Shown here one piece after another: positions 33,748 to 43,792 of a stretch of 64,000 bases of DNA. The translations under genes and the position numbers were made by a program. The notes under the pieces are model-generated. The model searched no databases, was not told where the DNA came from, and saw only the letters and a program-made list of their open reading frames with translations. This DNA is from Aphidius gifuensis (Eukaryota; Arthropoda; Insecta; Hymenoptera; Braconidae). How positions within the stretch are numbered: the stretch's first letter is position 1; every line of letters starts with the position of its first letter. The stretch spans positions 13,320,876 to 13,384,875 of the forward strand of contig NC_057789.1 in the NCBI RefSeq assembly GCF_014905175.1. The letters are read 5' to 3'.

Positions 33748-33820
33748 AGCTTATAACAGACTGATTTGCTTTGGTATAAAACGGTTGAATTTATATGATT
33801 TAAGCTCAGTGCTCATCACG
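33748..33820. promoter_or_regulatory. Divergent promoter between PLA2 and ATPase genes
   Basis: In 73 bp there are two overlapping core promoters. Plus strand: TATAAA at 33775-33780 and TCAGT with its A at 33808 (33 nt), 13 nt before the ATPase ATG. Minus strand: TATAAA (plus 33790-33795) and TCAGT with its A at 33762 (33 nt), 15 nt before the PLA2 ATG. Each TATA box lies inside the transcription path of the other gene. Confidence 0.75.
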
Positions 33821-34537
33821 ATGGAATACCAGAAACAAGCTCTAAAATTACCAGTTATAAACTTTGATATAATTACATCGAAAAGTGGTAATGGTTTAAA
33901 AGAAAAACGACATGGTGATTTACTACCAAATACAATAAGATGTGCGATAATTGGAGGAAGTAATTGTGGTAAAACGAACGCTTTAATGAGTTTAATTGTT
34001 GATCCAAATGGTTTACGATTTGCAAATATTTATATTTATAGTAAATCATTATACCAACCAAAATATCAATATTTAGAAAAGTTACTAGAACCACTTGAAG
34101 AAATAAATTATTATAAATTTTCCGACAACGATCAAGTCGTACCAGTTGATGAAGCAAAACCAAATTCGTTGTTTATATTTGATGATGTTGCAACTGAAAA
34201 GCAGGATCATATAAAAGCATTTTTTTGTATGGGAAGGCACAAAGCTGTTGATTCTTTTTATCTATGTCAATCATATGCACGAATACCAAAACATTTAATA
34301 CGTGATAATATCAATTTTTTAATAGTCTTCCCACAAGATGATACAAATTTAAAGCATATACATCACGATCACGTTAATATTGATATGGAGTATAGTAAAT
34401 TCCGTCAGATGTGTGTGGATTGTTGGAAAGAAAAATATTGCTTCCTGTGTATCGATAAAGATAGAGATATAGATAAAGGGAGATATAGAAAAAATTTTGA
34501 CTGCTTTATAACTATAAATAACAAAACAATTTGTTAA
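33821..34537 (+). CDS. A32/FtsK-like genome-packaging ATPase
   Basis: The ATG at 33821 was chosen over a longer in-frame reading because it follows the TATA/TCAGT promoter by 13 nt. The result is 238 residues. Walker A is GGSNCGKT (45-52) and Walker B is SLFIFDDV (about 116-123), followed by FCMGRH and YLCQSYARIP, a sensor-like region seen in A32-type packaging ATPases. It would pump DNA into the capsid. The ORF is unbroken. It diverges from the PLA2 gene and is followed 37 bp later by the acidic protein gene on the same strand. Confidence 0.88.
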   Translation: MEYQKQALKLPVINFDIITSKSGNGLKEKRHGDLLPNTIRCAIIGGSNCGKTNALMSLIVDPNGLRFANIYIYSKSLYQPKYQYLEKLLEPLEEINYYKFSDNDQVVPVDEAKPNSLFIFDDVATEKQDHIKAFFCMGRHKAVDSFYLCQSYARIPKHLIRDNINFLIVFPQDDTNLKHIHHDHVNIDMEYSKFRQMCVDCWKEKYCFLCIDKDRDIDKGRYRKNFDCFITINNKTIC

Positions 34538-34547
34538 ATTTTCTCAG
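34513..34547 (+). promoter_or_regulatory. Core promoter of the acidic protein gene
   Basis: TATAAA at 34513-34518, overlapping the end of the ATPase ORF, and TCAGT with its A at 34545, 32 nt downstream. The ATG is at 34575. Confidence 0.65.
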
Positions 34548-34574
34548 TTAATTGTAAAATCGCAAAGGAACAAC

Positions 34575-35522
34575 ATGCCTCTTTGTGAGCAAGAACTAGT
34601 TGATGAAACAAAATTTTTAAGTGAAATTGAAAAAGTACAAGACGTTATTCGGAAAAAATATCAATTGATAAAATTAGGGAAAGAAAATATATCAGATGCT
34701 GCAAATGAATATCTTAAACCTGTTGTCACACCGCTCAACAAATTAGCTGCACAACTGCCAACAACAACGGTTAGCAAAAAATCATTAATTGATGATGATA
34801 AATCATTTCCAGATGAAAAAAATACGAATGATAAAAAAAATAATTCAACACATGAGGACAATTTTAGTACTTCTGATATTGAAGAATCAGTTTATGAACA
34901 AGAAGCTGAATATGATACTGCTGATGAAGGTGAGGAAACATTTGTGGAAGAATCAAATAAAGATTTAATAGATGATTACTTAGGAAAAATCAATAGTATA
35001 CAGTGGGATAAAGATTATGGTGTAAAAAAAGTAAAATCTGACTACAAAATTGGAAATGCGAAAATTTTCTTTAACGATGATGAATTAAATATTTTTGATA
35101 CACCATACAAAATAACACCTGGATTAATGGAATTATTATTTATGAAATCACCAGACAGAAGAACTATTACTGATATTGATGAAAAAAATTATAATGAAAT
35201 TATTAATAATACAAATGCACATCATCAATATCATAGATCTAATATGCCAATAAAAAATTCAGCATCTCGGAAATACATTGATTTTATTGCACCTCATAAG
35301 AATGTTAATAATGAGCATTATGGTACTGGATTATTACCAACGGTTATGACTCTTAGAAAAAATAATCCAACTAGAGTCAATTATATCTATTGGGACGATC
35401 CGAATGAACTTGTTGATCGATTACGATTATTAGTAGCATCAAGAACAGCTGGTAATCCGAATCATGATAATGAGATCATGTCAATTATTGAAGAGTTGAG
35501 AGAATGTGGATTAATATATTAA
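34575..35522 (+). CDS. Conserved Polinton acidic protein, C-terminal domain of unknown function
   Basis: An intact 315-residue ORF. Residues ~1-60 are helical and charged. Residues ~70-135 are a long acidic, low-complexity linker (Asp/Glu/Ser/Thr/Asn rich). The C-terminal ~120 residues contain YGTGLLPTVM, NYIYWDDPNELVDRLRLLVA and IIEELRECGLI, a signature common in insect genomes and, as far as I recall, catalogued as a domain of unknown function. Its function is not known. Position between packaging ATPase and integrase, and its TATA/TCAGT promoter, point to a structural or virion-associated role. This last step is inference. Confidence 0.7.
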   Translation: MPLCEQELVDETKFLSEIEKVQDVIRKKYQLIKLGKENISDAANEYLKPVVTPLNKLAAQLPTTTVSKKSLIDDDKSFPDEKNTNDKKNNSTHEDNFSTSDIEESVYEQEAEYDTADEGEETFVEESNKDLIDDYLGKINSIQWDKDYGVKKVKSDYKIGNAKIFFNDDELNIFDTPYKITPGLMELLFMKSPDRRTITDIDEKNYNEIINNTNAHHQYHRSNMPIKNSASRKYIDFIAPHKNVNNEHYGTGLLPTVMTLRKNNPTRVNYIYWDDPNELVDRLRLLVASRTAGNPNHDNEIMSIIEELRECGLIY

Positions 35523-35530
35523 TATATTAA

Positions 35531-35563
35531 TATAAAAAAATCAGTCTGTATACATCCGTCAGT
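35531..35563 (+). promoter_or_regulatory. Core promoter of the integrase gene
   Basis: TATAAA at 35531-35536 and TCAGT at 35559-35563 with its A at 35561, 30 nt downstream. An ATG follows at 35569. A second TCAGT at 35541 is too close to the TATA box. Confidence 0.6.
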
Positions 35564-35568
35564 GAACT

Positions 35569-36480
35569 ATGACTGATTATAAAAGACGTTGTGCGTGAGT
35601 TACACGCTCCAGCAAGAAAATTTTTTACGACGTAAAGTTGATATTCGTGATAAGGATGAAACGTGGCAAGCTGATCTTGTTGAAATGATTGAACATTCAA
35701 AGATCAATTCTGGATATAATTATATTTTAACAGTCATTGATATTTTCTCAAAATTCAGCTGGGCTGTTGGACTCAAAAATAAAACTGGAAAAGAGGTAAC
35801 AGCAGCAATGGAATCAATATTCAAAAAAGGTCGAATATGCAAAAATCTTCATGTGGATCAAGGAAAAGAATTTTATAATTCAACATTCAAAACAATGTTA
35901 AAAAAATATAATGTTCATATGTATTCAACATTTACTCATTTAAAAGCATCAATAGTTGAACGATTCAATAGAACACTAAAAACAAAATGTTTTTTGAATT
36001 TAGCATGCAAGGAAATTATAAATGGTTGAAATTGCTGCCAGAATTAATAAAAAATATAATAATACAAAACATCGCACAATTAAAATGAAACCAGTTGAAG
36101 TTGTTGGTAAAAATATTAAAATATTAAAACAAACTGTATTTAAAAGTTTAAATCATTGTCATGTTAAAATCAAATTTAAATTAAATCAACATGTAAGAAT
36201 AAGTAAATATAAGCATATCTTTGATAAAGGATATAAACCAAATTGGACAAACGAAATATTCACAATTACTAAAATTAATAAAACATCACCTGTAACGTAT
36301 AAGCTTAAAGACTATCAAGGAAATCCAATACAAGGAAGCTTTTATACTGAAGAGCTACAAAAAGTTCGACATTCTGACATTTATTTGATTGAAAAAGTTT
36401 TGAAAAGACGAGGGAATCAGATGTATGTAAAATATCTTGGATTTGACAATAGTCATAATCAATGGATTGATAATCAATAA
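35569..36480 (+). pseudogene. Polinton retroviral-type integrase with chromo-like tail, broken
   Basis: The ATG at 35569 leads within ten codons into a stop; two small frame changes (about 35600 and 35625) are needed before the main frame 35589-36029. That frame holds the DDE core: Asp in TWQADLVEM, Asp in LHVDQGKEF and Glu in IVERFNRT. Near 36025 the frame changes to 36022-36480, which carries an SH3-like region and a C-terminal chromodomain-like end (DIYLIEKVLKRR…YVKYLGFDNSHNQW). The protein would join element ends to host DNA and make the 6-bp duplication seen here. At least three breaks make this copy inactive. Its 3' end converges on the polymerase gene. Confidence 0.85.
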
Positions 36481-36562
36481 ACTAATAAATAAAAAAAAGC
36501 AACGTGTATTTATTTTCTAACAATAATTTTTATTATATACATTTATACAACTTTTATTTACA

Positions 36563-39500
36563 TCATTCATATTTTCTTTTAAATATACTTTTACTCAAAC
36601 ACATTCGTTCAACAGGTATATATCCCCAAGGCAGAGTGTCAGTTTCACCATTAGTTAACTGTCGTTTATCATCTTGCCAACTGAGAGCAATTTTTTCAAT
36701 TGTTCTTGTTGTTACTTCATGTTTATGTGATCTTATAATATTTTGTTGCTTTTTTAAAATAACATGATTAATTAAACAATTTTTATAATCATCGAAAGTT
36801 ATTTGTCTTACAGTTGATCTTTTGACGCCCTTTGCTCTCATATGAACACGTTTTTTTAATGAATTATTTTCATCCGCTATAACATAAGAGTATAATTTAC
36901 TTCGTAAACCAATGAATTCTTTCATTATTTTTCCATTATTCTCATCTTTCATAATACCAATAACTTTTTATTTTTAATTGAATTCCATATTGATTATTTT
37001 CTGGATAATCAGATGTATCAAATTTATCAGGATTATTACGTATTAAATCGTATGGATTATGACTAAATATGTGGTAAACAGCAGAATCAGTATCACCATA
37101 TAAATACTTGACTTTATCTTCATATTTTGGTTTTATGAAATTATAATGGAAATCATACATATATGTTTTGACATTTCCAAAATAGAAAATCCAAGATAAA
37201 TTGGTTTATTGAAAAGTATACTTGTTGGTTTCATCTCAATTATTACAAGATCGTCAATGATTAAATGACTGTGAAAGTTTGGCTTTGAGATATAATATCT
37301 TGCTCCACCTCTACCACCATATTTTTCTACAAGTTTTATGGATTTACGAGTTCTTACAGACTCTAGTGTTTTACCATAAATTGCATTGATGAATAATTTT
37401 CTAAGATCTTTTTCAAATGCACTACGGGCTTTCTTTCGTAACTCAGTATTAAGATCAATATAAGATTTGAGCCATGCACTTTGTTCGAATTTTAAAACAC
37501 GATGAACTTTAGTAATAATCATCCCCAAAGAACAATATTGTTTTAAATTCCGGTAATGGATAACATAATTTTTTTTATTATCTAGAGTTGCCAATAATTT
37601 TGGAGTTTTACTGGTTTCTAGAGGTGGTTTTTCGCGTACTGGTGCTAGTGGAAAATCTTTATGGTGATGATGCAAACTTGCAGGATAATCTAAATCAACT
37701 TCAAGAATGTATCCATATTTCGAGTTATCAGCAGTTGAATTTAATATTGAAATATCAAAGTTATCAATCCATTCAAATTTACAAGTTGGAAGATATTCTC
37801 TCATTGCTGCTCCATACATATTATTTAAATCAAAGTACATTAAAAATGACTCTTCCTCCTCAGGATTATATTCACTGCCCATATATCGATTATTTGCTTT
37901 TCCATATCGATTCGAGACTTGTGATAAACCACCTCTTATACCTTGCTCAATAAACAACATCATTTCAGGATCTGTCAACAATTCTAGTTCAATCTGAGTA
38001 TATCTCAACATTGCACTAAAACTAAGTCCAGGTAGTGTATAATAATGTGCTGGATCTAACTTATATGTATTTAAACAATCAGCTCTGAAGCTTTCAAAAA
38101 CATCAGCTAAAAGGGCAACATCAGTTTGTAAATATAAATCAGAATATTCCCCAAGTGTTTTTATTTTGAACTTTTGCCAAACATTCAGAGCATGTGCATA
38201 TGCTTCATCTGAAATATTTTCTTCATTCAATTTTGAATAAAATTGATCTTTCGATGGAAGTGTTGTATCATCAAATTTTTCCCATTTATCAAGATAATCA
38301 TATGGAAATACTCCCTTCTTTGTAATTAAATTGAATTCATCATCATTTTTACAGAGACTTTTCGTTATCGATTTTTTATTATCATCTAGATTATTTGATA
38401 ATGAATCTATAGAACTAGCCATAAATCTATATGAGTCGATGAATCTGAATTTTATGCGGGTACCTTTGACAGATTTTGTGAATGAAATATACCTTTCTTT
38501 GTTGATTCCAAGTATATCAATTTTACCTCGGAACTGGTTTTTCAGTTTTTTGATGATGAAATGTGCATCATAGCCTGTGAGATTGTGAAATACTACAGGA
38601 ATGATACATGATTCTTGATAATTTATATTGCATATTTGATGGGCGGCACCTCGGTATTCTGAAGTCCAATGCGAATGATCTCTTACTCTTACGTCATTTT
38701 TCGTGAAATTTTTATCACAAATATGACATTTTTAATTCAAAATTGTAATTCTTCATCTCGTGTGAGAGACATTGGTTTAATATCATCTATTATTTTATTG
38801 ACTTGATGAGCAATTTGTTCAAGCTCTGTAATAAACCATTCAATTGAATTTTTACCTCTATGAAGATTGAACTTGGAAAGTGAGTCATCATAACTACACT
38901 TTAAATAATATGCTGCACTACTTGGAACATGTTTTTGATAAATTTGATTCTTTTCAAGTTCTTCACTGTGCACTTTTTCCAACAAACATTCTAAATCACC
39001 ATAAATTATAAACGGTACCGTTAATTGATGTTTATAACTTTTAAATTGTAAAATATTATTTTTTGCAGTCGGTAATCTCATTGCACTTTTACATTTTTCA
39101 CTGCATAGTTTTTCATGATTATCGCGAGATTGTTGAGATTGAAAATGACATAAGCAGCGATCACAAATGATTTTTTTATTTTTATTTTTAGAAACTTGTC
39201 CATAAACCAATCTTGATAAGTTTTTTATCCATGCAAAATGATATTGTGACAAATTTTTTTGCGAATTGAAATCATTAACAACAACAACATCATCATCATC
39301 ATCATCATCTTCCGCTTCTATTTCTCTTTTGATCATCAAAAGATGAATCGTTTCATGATCAGATTCATTTTTGCTTATATAATATGGTCCTATCCTTTCT
39401 TTTCTAAGTTTTTTATTTTTTTTCTCATCATCATCATCATCATCACTTTCATCATCATCATCATCATCGTCATCTTCAATTCCGTAAATATTAATTTTCA

Positions 39501-40440
39501 ACTTATTTTGTTTTTCAAAAACTTTGATTTTTTCCCATGTTATTGGAAAAGTTATTCCGCTACAATTCAATTTATCGAGATGTTTCATATAATGACTCAC
39601 ACGCTCACAATGATTTGACACTTTGTATAAACATGCTAAAACTGACCAAATGAAACACAAATTATCAGAATTTTTGACGTTTACGACTGAGTGTGTTTTC
39701 AGTATCCATGATGGCATTTCAACGAAAGATGAAATACCACCTTGCAATGGTATGTAATCATTGACTTGGATTTCAAGATGAAGAATTTCCAGCAGTTTCC
39801 AACCAGATCCTTTTAATTCAGCTTCCTCAATATCTTCTATAAAATGTTCAAAATTTTCTTTGAATAATTGATTTAGATCTGATGATTGTAAAACCTCAAA
39901 ACTACCTTCACTGAAATATTTTGTTTCAACTTCCACGCTATTATCAGATGGTTTTTCAATCTCATAGTTCACTGCTAATACAGTATTGACTTTGAGTGCA
40001 TTTTTATCTTGTAAAATGAGAGCTATCTGACTAATTAACATTTTTTTAGCATCAGAAAGAAAGTCTTTTACATCTTTATGTTTCAAATTAATTATAACGC
40101 TGGTCTTCATCCTGTTTCTAAATACATTTTCTAAGTCTTGCCATTCGATGTAATTTTCAGCAGTATCATTAGATACATTAACTGTTGCAGATGCACCTGC
40201 ACCTCGTACTTGCAAACTTTCCAATTGCGATAAAAAACGTGTCAGCATTATGACTGTCGTCTGAGTCATTTTTCTATAAGCAGTTGGCAAACTTCGAAGT
40301 GATTGATTATAATTTGTAATATCTCTACGTAATGAAACAATTGTCGAACGGATGCGATCAGGATTCGCGTCCTGTTGTAAAAGTTCAACTGTTTTTCGGT
40401 AATCCTCTCGGAGTATTCTCTGTGGTTTAGTTGGATCCAT
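36563..40440 (-). pseudogene. Protein-primed DNA polymerase B, frameshifted
   Basis: Minus-strand gene, ATG at 40440. The first open part (40440-38737, 567 residues) has an N-terminal domain, two poly-Asp tracts (39270-39480), a C2H2-like finger CDRCLCHF…H…C (about 39100-39160) and Exo I (YGDLECLL). After a frame change near 38730 comes a zinc-binding CHIC…RDHSHW region with Exo II (FHNLTGYDAHF), Exo III (YLQTDVALL), motif A (DLNNMYGAAM) and motif B (LFINAIYGK), to 37133. After breaks near 37160 and 36965 follow motif C (YGDTDS, 37160-36942) and a C-terminal part (36952-36563). With about 1,290 codons the gene is full length. It replicates the element from its ends in the family. Three frameshifts disable it. 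Confidence 0.88.
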
Positions 40441-40464
40441 TTTATTGATAATTGTTTGGTTGAC

Positions 40465-41994
40465 CTAAAAATTAAAAAATAATTAAAAAGAAAGTTATAT
40501 ACTGACAATCTACAAATTTATTAAAAATTTCATAAAATATATAAGGATTTCAAAGATAATGACAAATTACTGAAATTTTTGGAGGTTATGTTACTTTTTA
40601 GAGAAATAATGACCTGGTGCAGAAAATATTAATGTCAAACGATAGCTAGTGGAAATCTCAGGATAATTGCTTAAAAACATTTCAAAAATATTCAAGGATG
40701 GCGAAGATATTAATGGATTACTAAAATTTTGAAGGTTATGTTATTTTTTAGAGAAATAATGACCTGGTGCAAAAAATATTGATGTCAAATGATAGCTGGT
40801 GAAAATCTAAGGATAATTGATTAAAAACATTTCAAAAATATTCAAGGATGGCGAAGATATTAATGGATTACTAAAATTTTGGAGGTTATGTTACTTTTTG
40901 AAGAAATAATGACCTGGTGCTGAAAATATTAATGTCAAAGGATAGCTGGTGAAAATCTAAGGATAATTGCTTAAAAACATTTTAAAAATATTCAAGAATG
41001 GCAAAGATATTAATGGATTACTAAAATTTTGAAGGTTATGTTATTTTTTGGAGAAATAATGACCTGGTGCAAAAAATATCGATGTCAAATGATAGCTGGT
41101 GAAAATCTAAGGATAATTGATTAAAAACATTTCAAAAATATTCAAGGATGGCGAAGATATTAATGGATTACTAAAATTTTGGAGGTTATGTTACTTTTTT
41201 GGAGAAATAATGACCTGGTGCAAAAAATATTGTTGTCAAATGATAGCTGGTGAAAATCTAAGGATAATTAATTAAAAACATTTCAAAAATATTCAAGGAT
41301 GGCGAAGATATTAATGGATTACTAAAATTTTGGAGGTTATGTTACTTTTTTGGAGAAATAATGACCTGGTGCTGAAAATATTAATGTCAACCGATAGCTG
41401 GTGAAAATCTAAAGATAATTGATTAAAAACATTTCAAAAATATTCAAGGATGGCGAAGATATTAATGGATTACTAAAATTTTGGAGGTTATGTTACTTTT
41501 TGAAGAAATAATGACCTGGTGCTGAAAATATTAATGTCAAAAGATAGCTGGTGAAAATCTAAGGATAATTGATTAAAAACATTTCAAAAATATTCAAGGA
41601 TGGCGAAGATATTAATGGATTACTAAAATTTTGGAGGTTATGTTACTTTTTTGGAGAAATAATGACCTGGTGCTGAAAATATTAATGTCAACCGATAGCT
41701 GGTGAAAATCTAAAGATAATTGATTAAAAACATTTCAAAAATATTCAAGGATGGCGAAGATATTTATGGATTACTAAAATTTTGATAGTTATGTTATTTT
41801 TTAGAGAAATAATGACCTGATGCAAAAAATATTGATGTCAAATGATAGCTGGTGAAAATCTAAGGATAAAAGACTTAAAACATTTATAAAATATCCAAGG
41901 ATTGCAATGAGATTGATGGAATAAGGATGATCGATGTTATTTTTTATACTACTATTTCTATTAATATGTAAAAAATTTTAAGGTTATGACTTAC
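40465..41994 (-). other. Predicted 1.5-kb 5'UTR intron of the polymerase gene
   Basis: On the minus strand the donor GTAAGT (plus 41989-41994) follows AACAA, exactly as in the small OB-like gene. The acceptor TTTTTAATTTTTAG ends at plus 40465, 24 bp before the ATG. The short first exon (about 41995-42050) has no ATG. The intron consists almost entirely of the 150-bp tandem repeat. Confidence 0.5.
40530..41930. repeat. 150-bp tandem repeat, about nine copies
   Basis: The landmark GGATGGCGAAGATATTAATG recurs at 40696, 40846, 40996 (variant), 41146, 41297, 41448, 41598 and 41749, with divergent edge copies near 40545 and 41895. The unit contains GGAGGTTATGTTACTTTTT, GAGAAATAATGACCTGGTGC and GATAGCTGGTGAAAATCTAA. 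It has no ORF. Alternate copies share variants (aaaaaatatt gatgtc versus gaaaatatta atgtc), which suggests expansion by two-unit blocks. Confidence 0.9.
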
Positions 41995-42074
41995 TTGTTA
42001 TATATATAGTTGACAGGATATAATTTTCCACAATGATCGATGAAAAGACGAGGACTTTTATGAAAATGCACTTG

Positions 42075-42082
42075 CTTATATA
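42075..42082 (-). promoter_or_regulatory. TATA box of the polymerase gene (predicted)
   Basis: Minus-strand TATATAAG, about 80 nt upstream of the predicted donor site. Unlike the other genes of the element, no TYAST initiator sits 30-33 nt downstream. Confidence 0.5.
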
Positions 42083-42136
42083 CTGATATCCCCACTTTTT
42101 TTCTGACGACTAGCGCAACTAGTTAATTGTTTTCTC

Positions 42137-42212
42137 TATCGATAAAAGAAAAATCAATTATCGATAAAAGAATAATCAATAATCGATAGAAGAATAATCA
42201 ATAATATCGATT
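42137..42212. promoter_or_regulatory. Array of four DRE-like TATCGATA sites
   Basis: TATCGATA at 42137-42144 and 42159-42166, AATCGATA at 42181-42188 and TATCGATT at 42205-42212, spaced 22, 22 and 24 bp within repeated AAAGAATAATCAATtATCG units. TATCGATA is the DNA replication-related element bound by DREF in Drosophila. The array ends 55 bp upstream of the predicted polymerase TATA box. Confidence 0.7.
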
Positions 42213-42383
42213 ACTGCTTTACCGATGTCGTTTCGCGGGAAATTTTGAAATTATATACTTTGAATTTATAAATAATAATTTTTATAAAATTCAAATATTT
42301 CATTTTTCAGTAGTTTATGAACAATTTATAAATATTAATAATATATGAACAAGTTGAAATTCCATAATACATATATCCGAAGG

Positions 42384-43101
42384 AATATTCTTTCACCGAC
42401 GGGAATAGCATAATTTCTTGTTTGTTTCAGAGGATAGCGTGCCAAACTCTCATGTCAAAGGTCCGAGTTCAAATCCCGGTTAGGGAAAATATTTTTTTTT
42501 CATTAATAATAATAATAATTACACAAGATGACGTCTTTCAAAAACCAAAGATGACATTTAAAAAAATCCAATATGGCGACTTACGGAAAAACAATATGGC
42601 GTCGTATGAAAAATGGGACCCGGGAATTTCAAAATTTCAAAAATTTAAAATGGCGTCTTATAGAAAAACAAATATGGCGTATTATAGAAAAGAGGGACCC
42701 CGGGAATTTCAAAATTTCAAAAATTTGAAATGGCGTCTTACGAAAAACCAATATGGCGTCTTATAGAAAAACCAATATGGCGTCTTATGAAAAAATCGGA
42801 CCCCCCATGGCGATTTGACCTAATTAATCAATTGGAGGACCCCCTGTGGCGATTTGACCTAATTAATTAATTAACCTAATTAATTAATTCAAGGACCCCC
42901 TGCGGTGATTTGACCTAATTAAATTAATTCGCGGACCCCCGGGGAGATTTGACCCAATTAAATTAATTCGCGGACCCCCTGGGGTGTTATCCGCGGATTC
43001 CGCGAAATCACCCGCGGATCGCAGCGGGGGTCGCGGGCCTCGCGGGGGGAAGGGGGTGGCACAGCGGGGGGGTGGCCCAGGATCCTCCTATGTATACTAC
43101 T
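42384..43101. repeat. Right terminal inverted repeat of the Polinton (718 bp)
   Basis: Complement of 27055-27846 apart from small differences and one fewer ~74-bp internal unit. Contains the second tRNA-like segment (42424-42487, B-box GAGTTCAAATCCC). The GC-rich end has runs of G (43020-43075). Confidence 0.9.
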
Positions 43102-43107
43102 GTCTTG
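43102..43107. repeat. Target-site duplication GTCTTG, right
   Basis: Exact copy of 27049-27054. Confidence 0.9.
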
Positions 43108-43109
43108 AT

Positions 43110-43564
43110 CCTACACAGAGCCTTGCACTAGTGATCCCGGGAAAAAAAACTCTGGGCATAACTATGCGTAGCTATGGAGAATTCTATATAATTTAGTAAA
43201 ACCATGCATAATTACGCATATTTTTCCTTAGGAGTATCTGCATAGCTATATGTAACAACGCATAATCACGGATGATGATGTACAGTCAACTATAACTATC
43301 CATAAAAATCTTTATGCATAATTTCGTATAGAAAATTTCGACCTATATTCACAAAATTAGATATACATAATTATGTATAACGATGCATGGCCATGCAAGA
43401 CTCTATATAACCATGATAAAATATGCATAGATATCTATATTTTATTCAATTACATAGCTTCTATTTGACTATGTGTAATAATTCTGTGAAACTTATATAG
43501 AATTTCAATAATAATATGCGAAATGCTGTTAGGATTATATATATTCATCATGTTTTATTGAGAA
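43110..43564. repeat. Degenerate ATGCATAA-type short repeats
   Basis: Loosely spaced variants of GCATAACTATGCGTA, CATGCATAATTACGCAT and similar words, about 10-20 bp apart. No ORF. Confidence 0.5.
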
Positions 43565-43792
43565 CTACAAAATTTTTCGAAGTAGACTTGGACGCTTACA
43601 AATAAAATCTTTAACTCGTATTAATTGTGAAATAGATAACACATTCTTTAAATTAATTATTTCAAAATTATTACTTTCCTGAATAGGAATTATATGTGAA
43701 ATACATTTTGTCCAGGATCTATACTTTTTCCTCGACGGAGGTGCTTCATCGTCATCAGATGAAAATTTGTCATCATGAGTTAAATTCTGCAT
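43565..43792 (-). CDS. Unrecognised 75-residue ORF, possible terminal exon
   Basis: Opens with an ATG at 43792 and contains an acidic patch (DDKFSSDDDE) followed by a basic patch (RKKYR) that could be a nuclear signal, then a Leu/Ile-rich end. No family recognised. It may be the last exon of a gene on the minus strand: a TTTCACAG acceptor-like site lies about 140 nt upstream (near 43930). No further exon was identified. Confidence 0.3.
   Translation of the reverse strand: MQNLTHDDKFSSDDDEAPPSRKKYRSWTKCISHIIPIQESNNFEIINLKNVLSISQLIRVKDFICKRPSLLRKIL

Larger units (their letters stand above)
27055..43101. mobile_element. Complete Maverick/Polinton (adintovirus-like), 16,047 bp
   Basis: The element begins AGTAGTATACATAGGAGGAT and ends with the exact complement, flanked by the 6-bp duplication GTCTTG. 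It carries the Polinton signature set: protein-primed family B polymerase, retroviral-type integrase with chromo-like tail, A32-like packaging ATPase, adenovirus-type protease, major and minor capsid proteins, and a PLA2-domain protein. Plus-strand genes (ATPase, acidic protein, integrase) and minus-strand genes (PLA2, protease, penton, capsid) diverge from a 73-bp promoter at 33748-33820, while the polymerase runs inward from the right. The protease, PLA2, ATPase, acidic-protein and small OB-like ORFs are open. Capsids, integrase, polymerase and the leftmost ORF carry frameshifts or stops, so the copy is defective. Confidence 0.95.

Noticed and set aside
39259..39618. Ile/Phe-rich plus-strand ORF
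   Set aside because: Antisense of the poly-Asp and neighbouring polymerase sequence.
40530..41930. Regular repeats resembling a CRISPR array
   Set aside because: The 150-bp units are contiguous and have no unique spacers, and the context is eukaryotic. It is an ordinary tandem repeat.
27055..43101. Integrated polydnavirus (bracovirus) segment
   Set aside because: Gene content, inverted ends and the 6-bp duplication define a Polinton; no circle-junction-type direct repeats or typical bracovirus gene families were seen.
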